Shown here in pieces: positions 1 through 11,200 of a DNA stretch of 64,000 nucleotides. Within the stretch, counting starts at the first letter, position 1; the number at the start of each line of letters is the position of its first letter. A model generated the notes under the pieces. That model made no database searches, was not told where the DNA came from, and saw only the letters and a program-made list of their open reading frames with translations. The stretch is from Lumbricus terrestris (taxonomy: Eukaryota > Annelida > Clitellata > Crassiclitellata > Lumbricidae), in the NCBI GenBank assembly GCA_949752735.1, contig OX457047.1, forward strand, positions 16,903,707 through 16,967,706. The letters are read 5' to 3'. The position numbers and the translations under genes were made by a program.

Positions 1-129
1 CATGGGTCAATACAGACGATTGGTAAGAAAACATTTCATGTTAGCCATTCCTGGAGTTTCTTTCACTTAAGGGTCAGTCTTTTTGAAATTCGATGTTTTG
101 TAACAGACCTCCTTTATTAGTGTTCTACC

Positions 130-545
130 ATTAGACATGCAGGTCCAAGATTCCAACGACACCATTCTTGTATATTCTATGCCTTTCCTTGATTTCTTTA
201 TATCCTCGTACATTTTCTCTGTCCATCAACCAGCCATCATCATCTTTCTTGGTCTTCCTGGTGCTCTCTTTCCCTCCATTCTTCCCTCGAGTACCGTCCT
301 CAAGAGCGAGTCTCCCTCAACATGTGCCCCAGCCAGTTCATCTAGCTGCCTCTTCCGTATTGTACCAATCAGCGATCTTTCTTCTTGCACCAGCTGCAGC
401 ACCTCTTCTTTGGTTTTATAGTCCTCCAGATTATTCAACAGACCTATCTGAATCTTGTAACTGTAATTTTGCAATTTTGTAGCTTCATACGCGAGTTCGA
501 AGCTATGAGGTCGAGAACGCAGACTGTGTGCCCTGTGGACCACAT
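130..545 (-). mobile_element. LINE 3' fragment (RT C-terminal tail)
   Basis: On the - strand a degraded frame contains EEVLQLVQEERSLIGTIRKR, QLDELAGAHV and GKRAPGRPRKMM. This is the pattern of the region after the RT domain in non-LTR elements, where an I-x-KR-K/R...GH/AHV block is followed by G-KR-x-GRPR. The 5' part is absent and the element is not functional. Clade is uncertain. Confidence 0.6.
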
Positions 546-1204
546 TGGTCGCGAAACAGTCTAAAATAATAAGATATCACAGCTCGCAACAGCCTGCATT
601 CAGTGTCACCTATAAGCGCCACAACGCTCACCAATAATTATTGTCTGGCAGCAGAAAGCCCAACCGTTGCATCGTACAATGAAATCGTTCAAGTTTTGAA
701 AGTAGCCTACGCTAGCTGCAGCTGTTACTAAGCTCTTAATAGCCTCAGCTTAACCTGCTTCTAATCTAATACTTGAGCCTGGATAACAATATTTGTCATA
801 CCCTATTTTGATAGCCTATGTGATATAATAGGCTAGGCCTATATCAGTTAAACTCAACTTCAGTTTTTGTCAGCAAGGCGCGAGAGAAATTCAGTCTGTT
901 CGAATTATTTTGTTGCAGACCACAGCGCGATTTGCGCTTGTCAAAACGAACGATCGTCAGCGCAAAAGAACAAGCAGCCGTTCGATAAAAGATGAACGAA
1001 TGACTGCACAAAGAACATGGTGTCTGATGAAAAAGAACAATTGAGAATGCAAAGAACCTGCTAGAAAAAGAACGAAACACAGAAAACATGCACACTGCTA
1101 AAAAGGAACAATTGACAGCGCAAAAAGCTCTTCTGTCTGATTTAAAAAAGACTAAATAGGCTATTAGGCCTACCTTCGGCTGCTACTCAAAGGACTGCCG
1201 ACTA
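546..1204. other. Non-coding, nothing recognised
   Basis: Contains three copies of an ERKEQ-like AAAGAACAA motif (965-1115) and TAGGCCTA octamers. No convincing coding frame, TIR or RNA gene was seen. Confidence 0.5.
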
Positions 1205-2475
1205 CTGCATTTATTCATTTAGATCTATATTGATTCTCTTACATTTATTCCTTTACACTTCTTCTTTTACACTTATTCTCTTACATTAATACTTTTACGC
1301 TTATTTTTACATTTATTCTTTTACACTTTTTACATTGATTTTTACAATTTTTACATTAATACTTTTACGCTTTTTACATTAATACTTTTACGCTTATTTT
1401 TACATTTATTCTTTTACACTTTTTACATTGATTTTTACAATTTTTACATTAATACTTTTACGCTTTTTACATTGATACTTTTACACTTTTTTACAATGAT
1501 ACTTTTACACTCTTTTTTGCATTGATACTTTTATACTTTTTTCTTACATTAATGCTTTTACACTTATTCTTTTACATTGATACTTTTTACACTTATTCTT
1601 TTATATTAATACTTTACACTTATTCTTTTACATTGATCCTTCTACATTTTTTACATTAATAGTTTTACATTTTTTATTTTAATACTTTTACACTTGTTCT
1701 TTTACAGGAATACTTTTACACTTATTCTTTTACATTTACACTTTTGCTTTTTTATTAATCCTTTTACACTTATTTTTTACATTAATATTTTTACACTTAT
1801 TCTTTTACATTGATACTTTTACACTTATTTTTTACATTGATACTTTTACACTTATTTTTTACATTAATACTTTTACACTTATTTTTTTACATTGATACTT
1901 TTACATTTTTTATTAATCCTTTTACACTTATTTTTTATATTGATGTTTTTACACTTTATTTTATATTTATTCATTTACACTTGTTTATTACATTAATACT
2001 TTTACACTCATTCTGTTACATTTATTCTTTTACACTTATTCTTTGCATTAATGGTTTTACACTTATTTTTTATATTTATTCATTTGCACTTGTTTTTTAC
2101 ATTAATACTTTTACACTTACTCTGTTACACTTATTCTTTTACATTTATACTTTACACTTATTCTTTGCATTAATGTTTTTGCACTTATTTTTTATACTTA
2201 TTCATTTACACTTGTTTTTTACATTAATACTTTTACACCTATTCTTTTACATTAATTCTTTTACACATATTCTTTACATTAATGTTTTTACACATATTTT
2301 TTATATTTATTCATTTACATTTGTATTTTACATTAATACTCTTACACTCATTTTTTACATAAATACTTTTACACTTATTTTTACATTTACTCTTTCACAC
2401 TAAGTCTTATTCTTTACATTAATACTTTTACACTTATTTTTTACATTACTTACTTTTAAACTTATCCTTTTGCAC
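1205..2475. repeat. Degenerate AT-rich tandem repeat, about 1.27 kb
   Basis: Built from variants of TTTTACACTTATTC and TTTTACATTAATAC, alternating in roughly 25-30-bp units. Pyrimidines dominate the + strand. The long frame at 1810-2403 translates to a monotonous Phe/Leu/His repeat and is a by-product. Confidence 0.85.
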
Positions 2476-2599
2476 AATCAGCTGTTTATTGACTTAGCAG
2501 CAAGTTTTAGTACACTCTTGTTATGTGGTGTGGACCTCTTCCTCTAGGAATTTATATGCTTAAAGCCTGTTTTTGAGCGTCTAATTATATACGACTTCC

Positions 2600-3236
2600 A
2601 AGGGGAGTATAGTCCCGGATTGCACCTCCCTACATAATTTTAGAAATGTTTTTGAATTTCCACGCTGCAATGGTAGCTTTTTAGACTGTCATTATGACGA
2701 AAATGCTCATCATTTCAGTGCTGATAGTCGTGGTTTTCGACTTCAAAAGTGTCTCCTGCAGAGTCCTGCTGTTGTTTAAATCTGTCAAATTTCTTGACTG
2801 CAAAATCCCTCATAATTTCGTTGCTGAAAGATGTTGTTTCAGAGTTCAAGAAATGTTTTCTCCCCCATTGTTCAAATTTGACGAATTTCCACATTGCAAG
2901 AATAGCATTTGAGGTTGTCATTTTAACTAAACGGCTCATCACTTCACTGCCGATAGTCGTGGTTTATGGCTTAAAAAGTGTCTCTTCGGCTGTTAAAATT
3001 TTTGTTAAATCTTCAAACTGTAATGGTAAAAAATTTCTCATAATTTCATTGATGATGAAAGACACAGTTTACGAGTTCAATAAATGTCCTCTCCACGTTG
3101 TTTGCATGTTTGAATTTCCTCACTGCAATGGTGGCATTTTAAAAGTCATCTTAATAAAATTGCTCATTATGGATAGACAATGGACAACACTCTAGAAATC
3201 TAAAATGATATAATTATCTGAAATATTTGTGAAATA
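2600..3236. repeat. Partial copy of the 55.7-57.2 kb element family
   Basis: Repeated units contain TTGAATTTCCAC, CTGCAATGG and CATCATTTCAGTGCTGATAG, and the end ATTATGGATAGACAATGG corresponds to ATTATGGATATACAGTGG in the element at 55701-57242. No terminal repeats are visible here, so this is an internal fragment. Confidence 0.6.
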
Positions 3237-3289
3237 TTTGGGCATAAAACTCAACGTCCTATAGAAACCTGTTGCCATGCACTGCCGTC

Positions 3290-3474
3290 TATGGCTGTCT
3301 GGACGGTCGTCCATGCAGTCATGGACGGTCGTCCGTAACTGCATGAACGCCGTCCATGCAGTCATGGACGACCGTCCTGGCAGTGCTGGCCAATAAGTGA
3401 TAGGACGGCGTCCAGCCTCGAAAATAAGTGCCAGGACGCCGTCCATGACCGTCCTGGCACACTTTAAGCCCTGC
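3290..3474. mobile_element. Truncated MITE end, same family as 49260-49755
   Basis: Shares ATAAGTGCCAGGACGCCG, CCATGACCGTCC and the terminal CACACTTTAAGCCCTG with the right end of the element at 49260-49755. It is rich in inverted GGACGGTCGTCC and GGACGGCGTCC blocks. The left terminus is missing. Confidence 0.6.
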
Positions 3475-3839
3475 ATGTACTTCTACTGTAGCATACATAG
3501 CCTAAAGCTCTTGTGAGTTGCCTAAAAGGCGCTGTAAACCTAGGCCTACAAGTGCTTTCATCCATACTTACGTGCATAGGTCTACATGCATAATAGGCAT
3601 GTGCAGTTCACATAGGCGAAATCCAGCACGGACGCATAAACAGAGGCTACATCCAAGAACGCTACATCTGTGATATAGCAGACTCGGTCATAGACGTCCG
3701 AAGACCAGAAACTACAGGACTCAAAACAAAGTAGGCTACGCGTAAAGACCAGCTAGTATCGCGACACGGGTACCAAAGGTAAAACAATATTATTGACAGC
3801 TATCTTATACACCGTTATTTCTATTGAAAATTGTCGCCA
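3475..3839. other. Non-coding, nothing recognised
   Basis: No coding frame, inverted terminal repeat or RNA-like structure was seen, only TAGGCCTA-type octamers. Confidence 0.4.
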
Positions 3840-4193
3840 TCATGCAAATTTTTGCCAAAAAATTGTCCGTTTCCAGTCGCCAAAATTTCTGATGATCTTT
3901 TTTTAGTCATCGACCAAAACCTCAAAAAAAAATTCCATTTCGCCCGTCAAAATTTCTGATGACCTTTTTTAGTCATTTGGTCGAAATCTTGGGAAAATGG
4001 TCCTTTTCCGTGACCGCCAAAGCTATCTGCCAAACCTCGTGCGTACCTTTACGGTTATTTGGGGTGGGGGTAGGGCTAAAGGGGTTAATCGTCCAAAAAA
4101 TTTATTTTTACATGGAAGAAAAAATGGATGGCCTTTTGGGGGTGGGGCTTAGCCCCTAACCCCCCCCCCCTAAACCCCCTAGCGCCGCTACTG
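3840..4193 (-). mobile_element. hAT-like MITE, one terminus intact
   Basis: Right end is CTAGCGCCGCTACTG, the complement of the CAGTGGCGGCGCTAG terminus at 48280. The interior (CCAAACCTCGTGCGTACC, TTTACGGTTATT) matches 48280-48588 in reverse orientation. The left terminus could not be found. Two copies of the shared GATGACC/AGTCAT block lie at about 3890 and 3957. Confidence 0.7.
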
Positions 4194-4543
4194 GTTTTGA
4201 AGACTCAACCCCTTGCCTTTCTTAGAACCCTTGGTAAAGTCTTAATTGCACGCCCATCTCCACACAAATTTAAGAAAAATCTCCATAAATCAACGTGTGA
4301 CCTTCAGTTATTTTTCTACAATTTTCTACTGCAAAAGTGCGATTGATTACTTTCTGAGAAAAAAAATAATATCCCCGAGGGCTAAATCCCGCTGTGTGCG
4401 ACGATTGCCTTCGCATTTATTGCCCTTTGGTCTTATGATAAGTGATAGGGCCTGGGTCTGGCAATTGTCTTTGTAAAACACGCCAGCGACCCCAGGACCA
4501 GATAATTCTATTGTAGCCTACAGGCCCTATTGTAGCAGGACTT
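4194..4543. other. Non-coding, nothing recognised
   Basis: No supported feature. A TIR-like CAGGACTTTTT lies at about 4537, just before the direct repeat that starts at 4544. Confidence 0.4.
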
Positions 4544-4936
4544 TTTACAGTGATAATTTTTATGTTGTAGAAGGAAATTGATTAACATAAAAAAAGTAGA
4601 AGACCACGCCTTGTCATAAAAATTTCCAATTGTGGTTTTGAAAGTTTAGTAATGAAGCACATATAGGCCTATACTTACTTATTACTTTAAAACGTGTCAA
4701 TTTTCAAGGGCACTTGCCCTCCCCTCTTGCGCCCATGACTTATAGGCTAAATACAGGGCTGTTTTTAAGGAATTTTTATAACTGCACAACCTCTTCTTTG
4801 TCTTCCCATTCTCCATGGCAAATTACTTTCAATTGGAGGACAATTACCTTTTTCACTAGTTCTAACTGCACAGAAGTGCTTCTACAACAGACTGCACAAA
4901 TCCATTTACAATTGTACATTTTGTGTAGAACTGCAC
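4544..4936. repeat. 393-bp direct repeat, left copy
   Basis: Appears identical by eye to 5702-6094, 1158 bp away. Its right part (from about 4754) is a family-B MITE that begins CAGGGCTGTTTTTAA and is cut off at CTGCAC. The repeat then breaks into CACTGGCAGAG. Confidence 0.85.
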
Positions 4937-4953
4937 CACTGGCAGAGAACAAC

Positions 4954-5130
4954 CAGTGGCGGAGTTATTTAACAAGACAGTGATAGTAGAACGAGTCTTT
5001 TATATCCTCGGCCAGTGCAGGTTTACTTAATATGACCTTGGTCCAACTATTCGTCATGACCGCTAAGGTTTATAAACAAGGACGAGGTCTTCAACGGTCT
5101 AAAAATAGACCGACATTAACGCAGCCACTG
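4954..5130. mobile_element. 177-bp MITE (CAGTGGCGGAGTTAT ends)
   Basis: Imperfect terminal repeats: CAGTGGCGGAGTTAT on the left and ATTAACGCAGCCACTG on the right. The interior (complement of AAGACCTCGTCC and TAGTTGGACC) also occurs at 22748-22890. No clear target duplication. Confidence 0.5.
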
Positions 5131-5364
5131 AAGCACACGCCTAGAATGATCTCCCCATCACCCCCAAAGTAATTAGACGAGTTTTGTAACTCGGTAAACG
5201 TAAGAATGTAAGAGCTTAATTTATTTGCGTCACGCTTTGAAATAATAGAGGAGGCAAGTAAGTAGCCTAAGTAAGTAAGAAGAGGCTGCGATCCGAAGCT
5301 GGATTTTGCTGCTATAGGGCTACATGGGCACCCACAGGACGCATATAATTTTGCAGAAGGGGGC

Positions 5365-5559
5365 CAGAGCTTTTTTTAACGTGCAGTTGTACACAAAATG
5401 TGCTGTTCTAAACGAATTTGTGCAGTTGTAGAAACACTTCTGTACAGTTAAAACTAGCAAAAAAGGTCGTTGTCCTCCGATTGGAAGTAATTTACCATGG
5501 AGAATTGGAAAGAAAAGAATGAGTTGTGCAGTTCTAAAAATTTCTTAAAAACAGCCCTG
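5365..5559. mobile_element. Family-B MITE, 195 bp
   Basis: Interior blocks GTGCAGTTGTACACAAAATG, CCATGGAGAATTGG and GTTGTGCAGTTCTAAAAA, ending TTAAAAACAGCCCTG. Same family as 8987-9180 and 5912-6109. Flanks AAGGGGGC and GAGGGGGT match at 6 of 8 positions, a worn 8-bp duplication. Confidence 0.65.
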
Positions 5560-5701
5560 GAGGGGGTTGCACAATAGATACGGTCAGAGTTTTTAGAAGC
5601 TTGGAAAATGCAAAACAGGAAATTCTGAACATGGGTAGGCCTATCTTCATAGAGGTTTTGAATGTATATTTAAAAAATATTTAATATCATTATTATTAGG
5701 G

Positions 5702-6094
5702 TTTACAGTGATAATTTTTATGTTGTAGAAGGAAATTGATTAACATAAAAAAAGTAGAAGACCACGCCTTGTCATAAAAATTTCCAATTGTGGTTTTGAA
5801 AGTTTAGTAATGAAGCACATATAGGCCTATACTTACTTATTACTTTAAAACGTGTCAATTTTCAAGGGCACTTGCCCTCCCCTCTTGCGCCCATGACTTA
5901 TAGGCTAAATACAGGGCTGTTTTTAAGGAATTTTTATAACTGCACAACCTCTTCTTTGTCTTCCCATTCTCCATGGCAAATTACTTTCAATTGGAGGACA
6001 ATTACCTTTTTCACTAGTTCTAACTGCACAGAAGTGCTTCTACAACAGACTGCACAAATCCATTTACAATTGTACATTTTGTGTAGAACTGCAC
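5702..6094. repeat. 393-bp direct repeat, right copy
   Basis: Partner of 4544-4936. The family-B MITE in it (5912-6109, CAGGGCTGTTTTTAA to AAAAAGTCCTG) is complete here, so this is probably the parental copy (inference). Confidence 0.85.
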
Positions 6095-6189
6095 GTTTAA
6101 AAAGTCCTGCCTCCCAAGCCTGGATAAAGGAGGGCGACACTAATCATCATTGATATGGCAGTGTCGTTAAACATATGTAACAAGTCACT

Positions 6190-6868
6190 TGTTAAACCGG
6201 CCTCGTGTCGTCCATTCACAAGAGTGCAAAACCCTCAAGGCAATGTGCGGAAGCATCAAAAAAGGCAAATTCAACATTAGGCATGATAAAAAGGACAATA
6301 GTTACTAGAGACAAGGACACGTTACTGAGGTTGTATAAATCACTGGTTAGGCCACAGTTGGAATACTGCATTCAGGCATGGAACCCATACCTGAAACAGG
6401 ACATTGAAAAATTGGAGAAAGTGCAAAGAAGAGCTACGAAGATGATTTGGGGCTACAAAGATTTGAGCTATGAAGAGAGGTTGGAGAGGTGTGGGCTAAC
6501 AACACTGGAGAGACGGAGAAGCAGGGGAGACCTAATTGAAGCATATAAGATCATTACTGGAAAGGAAGCACTAGGTTGGGAGAAATTCTTTGAATTAGCA
6601 CCAAACAAAGCAACTCGGGGTCATAGGTACAAATTGTTTAAGAAGCCGAGAGGAACATTGGGACAGAAATTCTTTAGTGCTAGAGTTGTAGACATGTGGA
6701 ACGGCTTGGATGACAGCACTGTGTCGGTGGACACGGTCTCAGCATTTAAAAGGAAACTAGGAAAATTGGGCTACTAGATGTTCCAGGTTAATTTGCAGTG
6801 GTTCTAACACAGACCCAGTGTCTTCTGAACCACTTAAAACCCATGTTATGTTATGTTATGTTATTCAA
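6190..6868 (+). mobile_element. 5'-truncated CR1/jockey-like LINE 3' end
   Basis: An open frame to the stop at 6775-6777 encodes the conserved post-RT tail of this LINE group: RQCAEASKKANSTLGMIKRT, LYKSLVRPQLEYCIQAWNPY, LEKVQRRATKMIWG, LERRRSRGDLIEAYKI. A (ATGTT)n tail at 6845-6865 is the usual microsatellite end. The endonuclease and most of RT are missing through 5' truncation. The tail frame is unbroken, so the insertion is fairly young. Confidence 0.85.
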
Positions 6869-7012
6869 ATGACCATAGTTCAAATGTCCGTGCATCTGAC
6901 CCTTTAGTATCTGTTACAGTTCGCTCGCCAGTAGTAACCCTGCTAGTTACCTGATTGATTGATTGACTAACTGACTATCACCTTTTTCATTCCTTCATTC
7001 AAATATTTCTAT

Positions 7013-7290
7013 CTATCTATCTATGTAATTTATATAGCGCCCCTTCAAGGAGTCTACTCAGAGGCGCTCCCGACCCAAGCCCGGTCAAAAAGAAAAGTCT
7101 TGAGCAATCTATAGAAAGAGCCAGACATGTTCCGAGGGTGGGAACGCAGGTTAGAGGGAAGGTCATTCCAAGCGGAAGGTCCAGTGACCGAAAATGCCCT
7201 GTTCTGCCTAGTGGCAGTGCGGGCATAAGGAACCATAAAGTCACCTCTAGAGGCCGAGCGCAGAGATCGGCGACCCACAGCAGCTGAGGT
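7013..7290 (-). mobile_element. LINE 3' end, SINE-partner family, outer copy
   Basis: The - strand encodes GRRSLRSASRGDFMVPYARTA and AFSVTGPSAWNDLPSNL and ends WVGSASE-stop inside GAGCGCCTCTGAGTAG, followed by a CTTGAAGGGGCGCTAT tail and (TAGA)n. Same family as 7660-8195. Confidence 0.8.
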
Positions 7291-7470
7291 CAATTTATAT
7301 AGCGCCTCTTCAAGGAAACTGCTCAGAGGCTTTCTCGACTCCAGCACGGCCAAACAGAAAGTTTTTAAGTGTTTATACTTCATCGCCGTAGTAGCATCCA
7401 GATCTTGAGTGGTGTACTTAACTAAAAGACGCTGTATCAGGTACCTAGGTAAATGAAGACTATAGACATA
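7291..7470 (-). mobile_element. LINE 3' end, second nested copy
   Basis: A second GAAGAGGCGCTATATAAATT tail (complement at 7293-7320) abuts the one at 7013-7290 in the same orientation. It encodes remnants such as LESRKPLSSFLEEALYKL. The upstream sequence aligns with the 5' flank of FMO-B, so the insertion is specific to the A side. Confidence 0.55.
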
Positions 7471-7659
7471 CATGTAGGCCTACGTATACGGATAGCCTAT
7501 AATTATGAATGCTTATATTATTATTTTTATGCGTCTCCACTCTCCACGCATGAGTGAATGTGCACATGCATGCACCAAATATGCATCCACCCAAACTTGT
7601 GGATAAATAAGCATATGCGCTGGTAGTTCTTGTTCATGCCTTCGTAACTAGTCGAATCG

Positions 7660-8195
7660 ACCATTGTTGCTCAATCCTTGTTGGCCTCCCCCTTGGGGTT
7701 CTGGGTCGGTTAGATCGGGTTCTGCGCTCTGCTGCCCGGCTCATTGGACGAATCCCTAAATTTTCCTCTGTTTCTACCTACATGCGTGATGTGCTGCATT
7801 GGTTGCCAATAGCCCAACGCATACATTATCGAATTGCTGCCCTGGTCTCACGTTGTATCCTTGGTTGCGCTCCATCCTACCTGCGCATTCTTTGTCGCCC
7901 AGTCTCTGACATTGAAGCGCGTCGGGCCCTTCGCTCTGCTGCGAAGGGACAACTGCTTGTTCCACGGGCTCGCTTGGCTACCAGACAGTGTCGAGCCTTC
8001 TCGGTTGTGGGGCCGTCAATCTGGAATGACCTCCCCCCTAACCTCCATCTCCTCCACCTGACCAGTCAATCCTTATTCCTTAAGTCCCTTAAATCTTTTT
8101 TCTTTTGCCGTGGCTGGGCTGGGAGCGCCTCTGAGTAGTTTCTTGAAGGGGCGCTATATAAATGCTAATAATGAATGAATGAATGAATGAAATAC
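7660..8195 (+). mobile_element. LINE 3' end, SINE-partner family
   Basis: Encodes LDRVLRSAARLIGRIPKF, YMRDVLHWLPIAQRIHYRIA, ARLATRQCRAFSVVGPSIWN and ends GWAGSASE-stop at 8138. The stop TAG lies in GGGAGCGCCTCTGAGTAG. Then comes TTGAAGGGGCGCTATATAAA and a (GAAT)n tail at 8170-8190. 5' truncated. It lies about 100 bp before the FMO-A start, next to its likely promoter. Confidence 0.85.
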
Positions 8196-8294
8196 ATGAT
8201 GCTATTTACCGATGACGAGAATAATGAGTTTATGACTTAGACCACTGCGTAGGCCTATAGGGCCTACTATCATCTTTTTAGGTCTACCTATACT

Positions 8295-11200
8295 ATGAAG
8301 GTAGCGATAATAGGAGCCGGTGCCAGTGGCCTTCCCGCCATCAAGTGCTGTCTGGATGAAGGGCTGGAACCCGTATGCTTTGAGAGAACGGAAGACATTG
8401 GAGGGCTATGGAACTGGAGAGAAAATCCCACAGATGGTCGGTCAACTGTCATGAAGTCCACCATCATCAACACAAGCAAAGAAATTGGCTTCTACAGCGA
8501 TTTCTTGGTTCCAGATGATTATCCAAACTACATGCACAACAGGAAGGTTCTGAGCTATTTCCGTCTGTATGGAGAGAACTTCGACTTACTCAGATACATT
8601 CACTTTCGTACCGAGGTCAAAAGTATAAGCCAGGTGGAGAATTTCCAAGAAACTGGTCAATGGAAGTTGGAAATAAAGAACTTGGAATCGGGTTTGACCA
8701 GAGTGGAGAAGTTTGACCGGGTGATGGTCTGCACAGGTCACCACGCTGAGAAGAAAATGCCATGCTTCCAGGGACAAGAAACTTTCGGAGGAAAGATCGT
8801 TCACAGCCACGACTACACAGACTATCAAGGTTACGAAGGGAAACGAGTGATTGTGGTTGGAGTCGGGAATTCTGGAGCAGACGTTGCTGTGGAACTTAGC
8901 AGAATCTGTGATCAGGTAGGTTACATTGATCGGGTGGCGACGGTAGGCCTGCCATAGGTCGCGGCTGGTCATTTGACCTGCATAATCAGGGCTTTTTTAA
9001 ACGTGCAGCTGTACACAAAATGTGCAGGTCTAAATTTATTTGTGCAGTTGTAAAAGCACTTCTGTACAGTTAAAACTAGGAAAAAGATCATTGTACTCCG
9101 ATTGGAAGTAATTTACCATGGAGGATGGGAAAAGAAAGAAGTGGTTGTGCAGTTCTAAAAATTCTTTAAAAACAGCCCTGCTGCTTATTTTGCTCTTGAC
9201 CTCCCTAATGACCTGCTCAATATTCTTGGAAGTTTTAATACCTTTCTAACTTTTCAATTTCTTCACCCTGCTGAATTACTCCCGTGACCTTGACGCGACC
9301 TCCTGCTGATATTGCACAGCCTGCGCCGCCACCTCATTTTTCAACTTTGATACCTTTGATCCTTAGAGCATATTATCAATTAACTTAAATTAGCCTCTGT
9401 TGTTGCAATGTCGATTACCATAATTATCGTAACAGAAAACATTTAATGACTATCTTTGCTGTGCTAGAGTTCTACTTCATCCCCATCAATGGGCCATCAT
9501 GCAGCGTGACATTGAATTTGATGCTCACAGAGCACTGCTCTTTCAAAAGGTCCATAAGAACTTCCGGTTGCTTTCACGAAAAGATAAATGAATAAATGAT
9601 ATGCACTGTAGGTCTATCTTAGCACCAGACGTGGCGCCTGGATCACAAGACGAGTCTTGGACCACGGTCTACCGAACGCCGTTAGCGTCTCTCACTTCAA
9701 AGAGCGGATCAGAAGCCTCTTGCCATCGCGCGTTGTCAACTTCCTAGTAGAAAGCAAACTCAACAAGCACTTCGATCACACTCTCTACGGGCTTAAACCT
9801 AAGCATCGTTTCTCAGCGCAGCATCCTACGATCAGTGACGATCTGCCTAACAGAGTGATCGCCGGTAGTATCATCGTGAAGTCGGATGTGCGTCGACTGA
9901 ATGGTAAATCGGTGGAGTTCGATGATGGATCCGTTGCCGAGAACATCGATGCCATCATCTGTTGCACCGGATATCTGTTTGGATTTCCATTCATCGACCA
10001 CAAGGCGTTCGAGGTCAAGGACAACGTGATCAACCTGTACAAGTACATCTTCCCACCCGACATCTCACCATCTACGATTGCCGTGATTGGCTGCTTCCAG
10101 CCAATAGGGGCAGTGATGCCGATGTCTGAGATGCAGTGTCGGTGGGTCACTCGCGTCTTCAAGGTAACTCTCGCATAGTAACTTTTTTTCAGTAAATAAA
10201 ATGGAGCGCGAAGTTAACAAATGAATATTGAAATTGGCCTTCTATAGCCTACTATAGGCCTACATCAGCAAATAGACAAATAGATCGAGACGTTTCAGCC
10301 AGCTTTGTCCATTTTCCAATATTGTGCTAGCCCTGAATACCAGGTACATCGTAAAAATTCGAGACTTATTTGAAGTAGGCTACGACTGTCTTTATTAATA
10401 CTTATGTGTACACACATCTACAGGCTACAGCCATTATTTCATTTCATTTTTCATATTTAATTTATTTCATTATTTTAATCTACAGCCATATGATTGTTTC
10501 ATTATTAAAACTTATGTAGGCCTATAGGCCTACAAACATCTACAACCATAAGTCGAATTATTTATGTAGGCTAGTGCAATGGTCAGAAGTAACTGATATT
10601 TGAATTAACAAGCTTCTTCTTGAATGAAATATAAACTACTATCCTTGCTTTAAAAAGGTGTATACGTGCGAAGTTGAAGTTGGATAGGATTAGGTCTATC
10701 GTCCGAAAGTCCACTGGAGTAAAAGTATTTATGCGGAATGTTGAGCTGACATCTGGCTTATGAAGTCGTTGCTGCGATTGTGCAAACTGCTAATAAAGAA
10801 GAATCTGTTTTCAAACTGTGAATTCAGGGAGATGTGTGTCTACCTTCTGCTGATGTCATGTGGGCGAATATCACGAAGAAAAGAGAAGGAATGAGGAGAC
10901 GATACGTCACGTCAACTCGACACACGATTCAAGTTGACTACATACCCTACATGAACGAACTGGCTGAACTGTGTGGATGCAATCTTGACATGTGTATGTA
11001 CTTCAACATCATCTGTAGACCTGTCTTAACCTATAGGTTTCACCATGCAGACTTAGCCCCAAGAAGGTTCACTTGTATATAGCACTCGGAGCCGAATTTA
11101 TGATCACTTTTCTGCAGCAAATTGAAGAAAGCTCTGTGCTCTTCCTCTCCGCCAGCGCTCGTGAATAAGCTGGTGCTCCGCGCTTTTTCTCGAGTGACGG

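Noticed and set aside
1810..2403. 197-codon frame rich in Phe, Leu and His
   Set aside because: Translation of the AT-rich tandem repeat, with the same low-complexity pattern as the flanking non-open units.
8586..8972. Open frames antisense to FMO exon 1 in copies A, B and C, and antisense to exon 2
   Set aside because: Mirrors of conserved coding sequence; they recur only because the sense exons are conserved.
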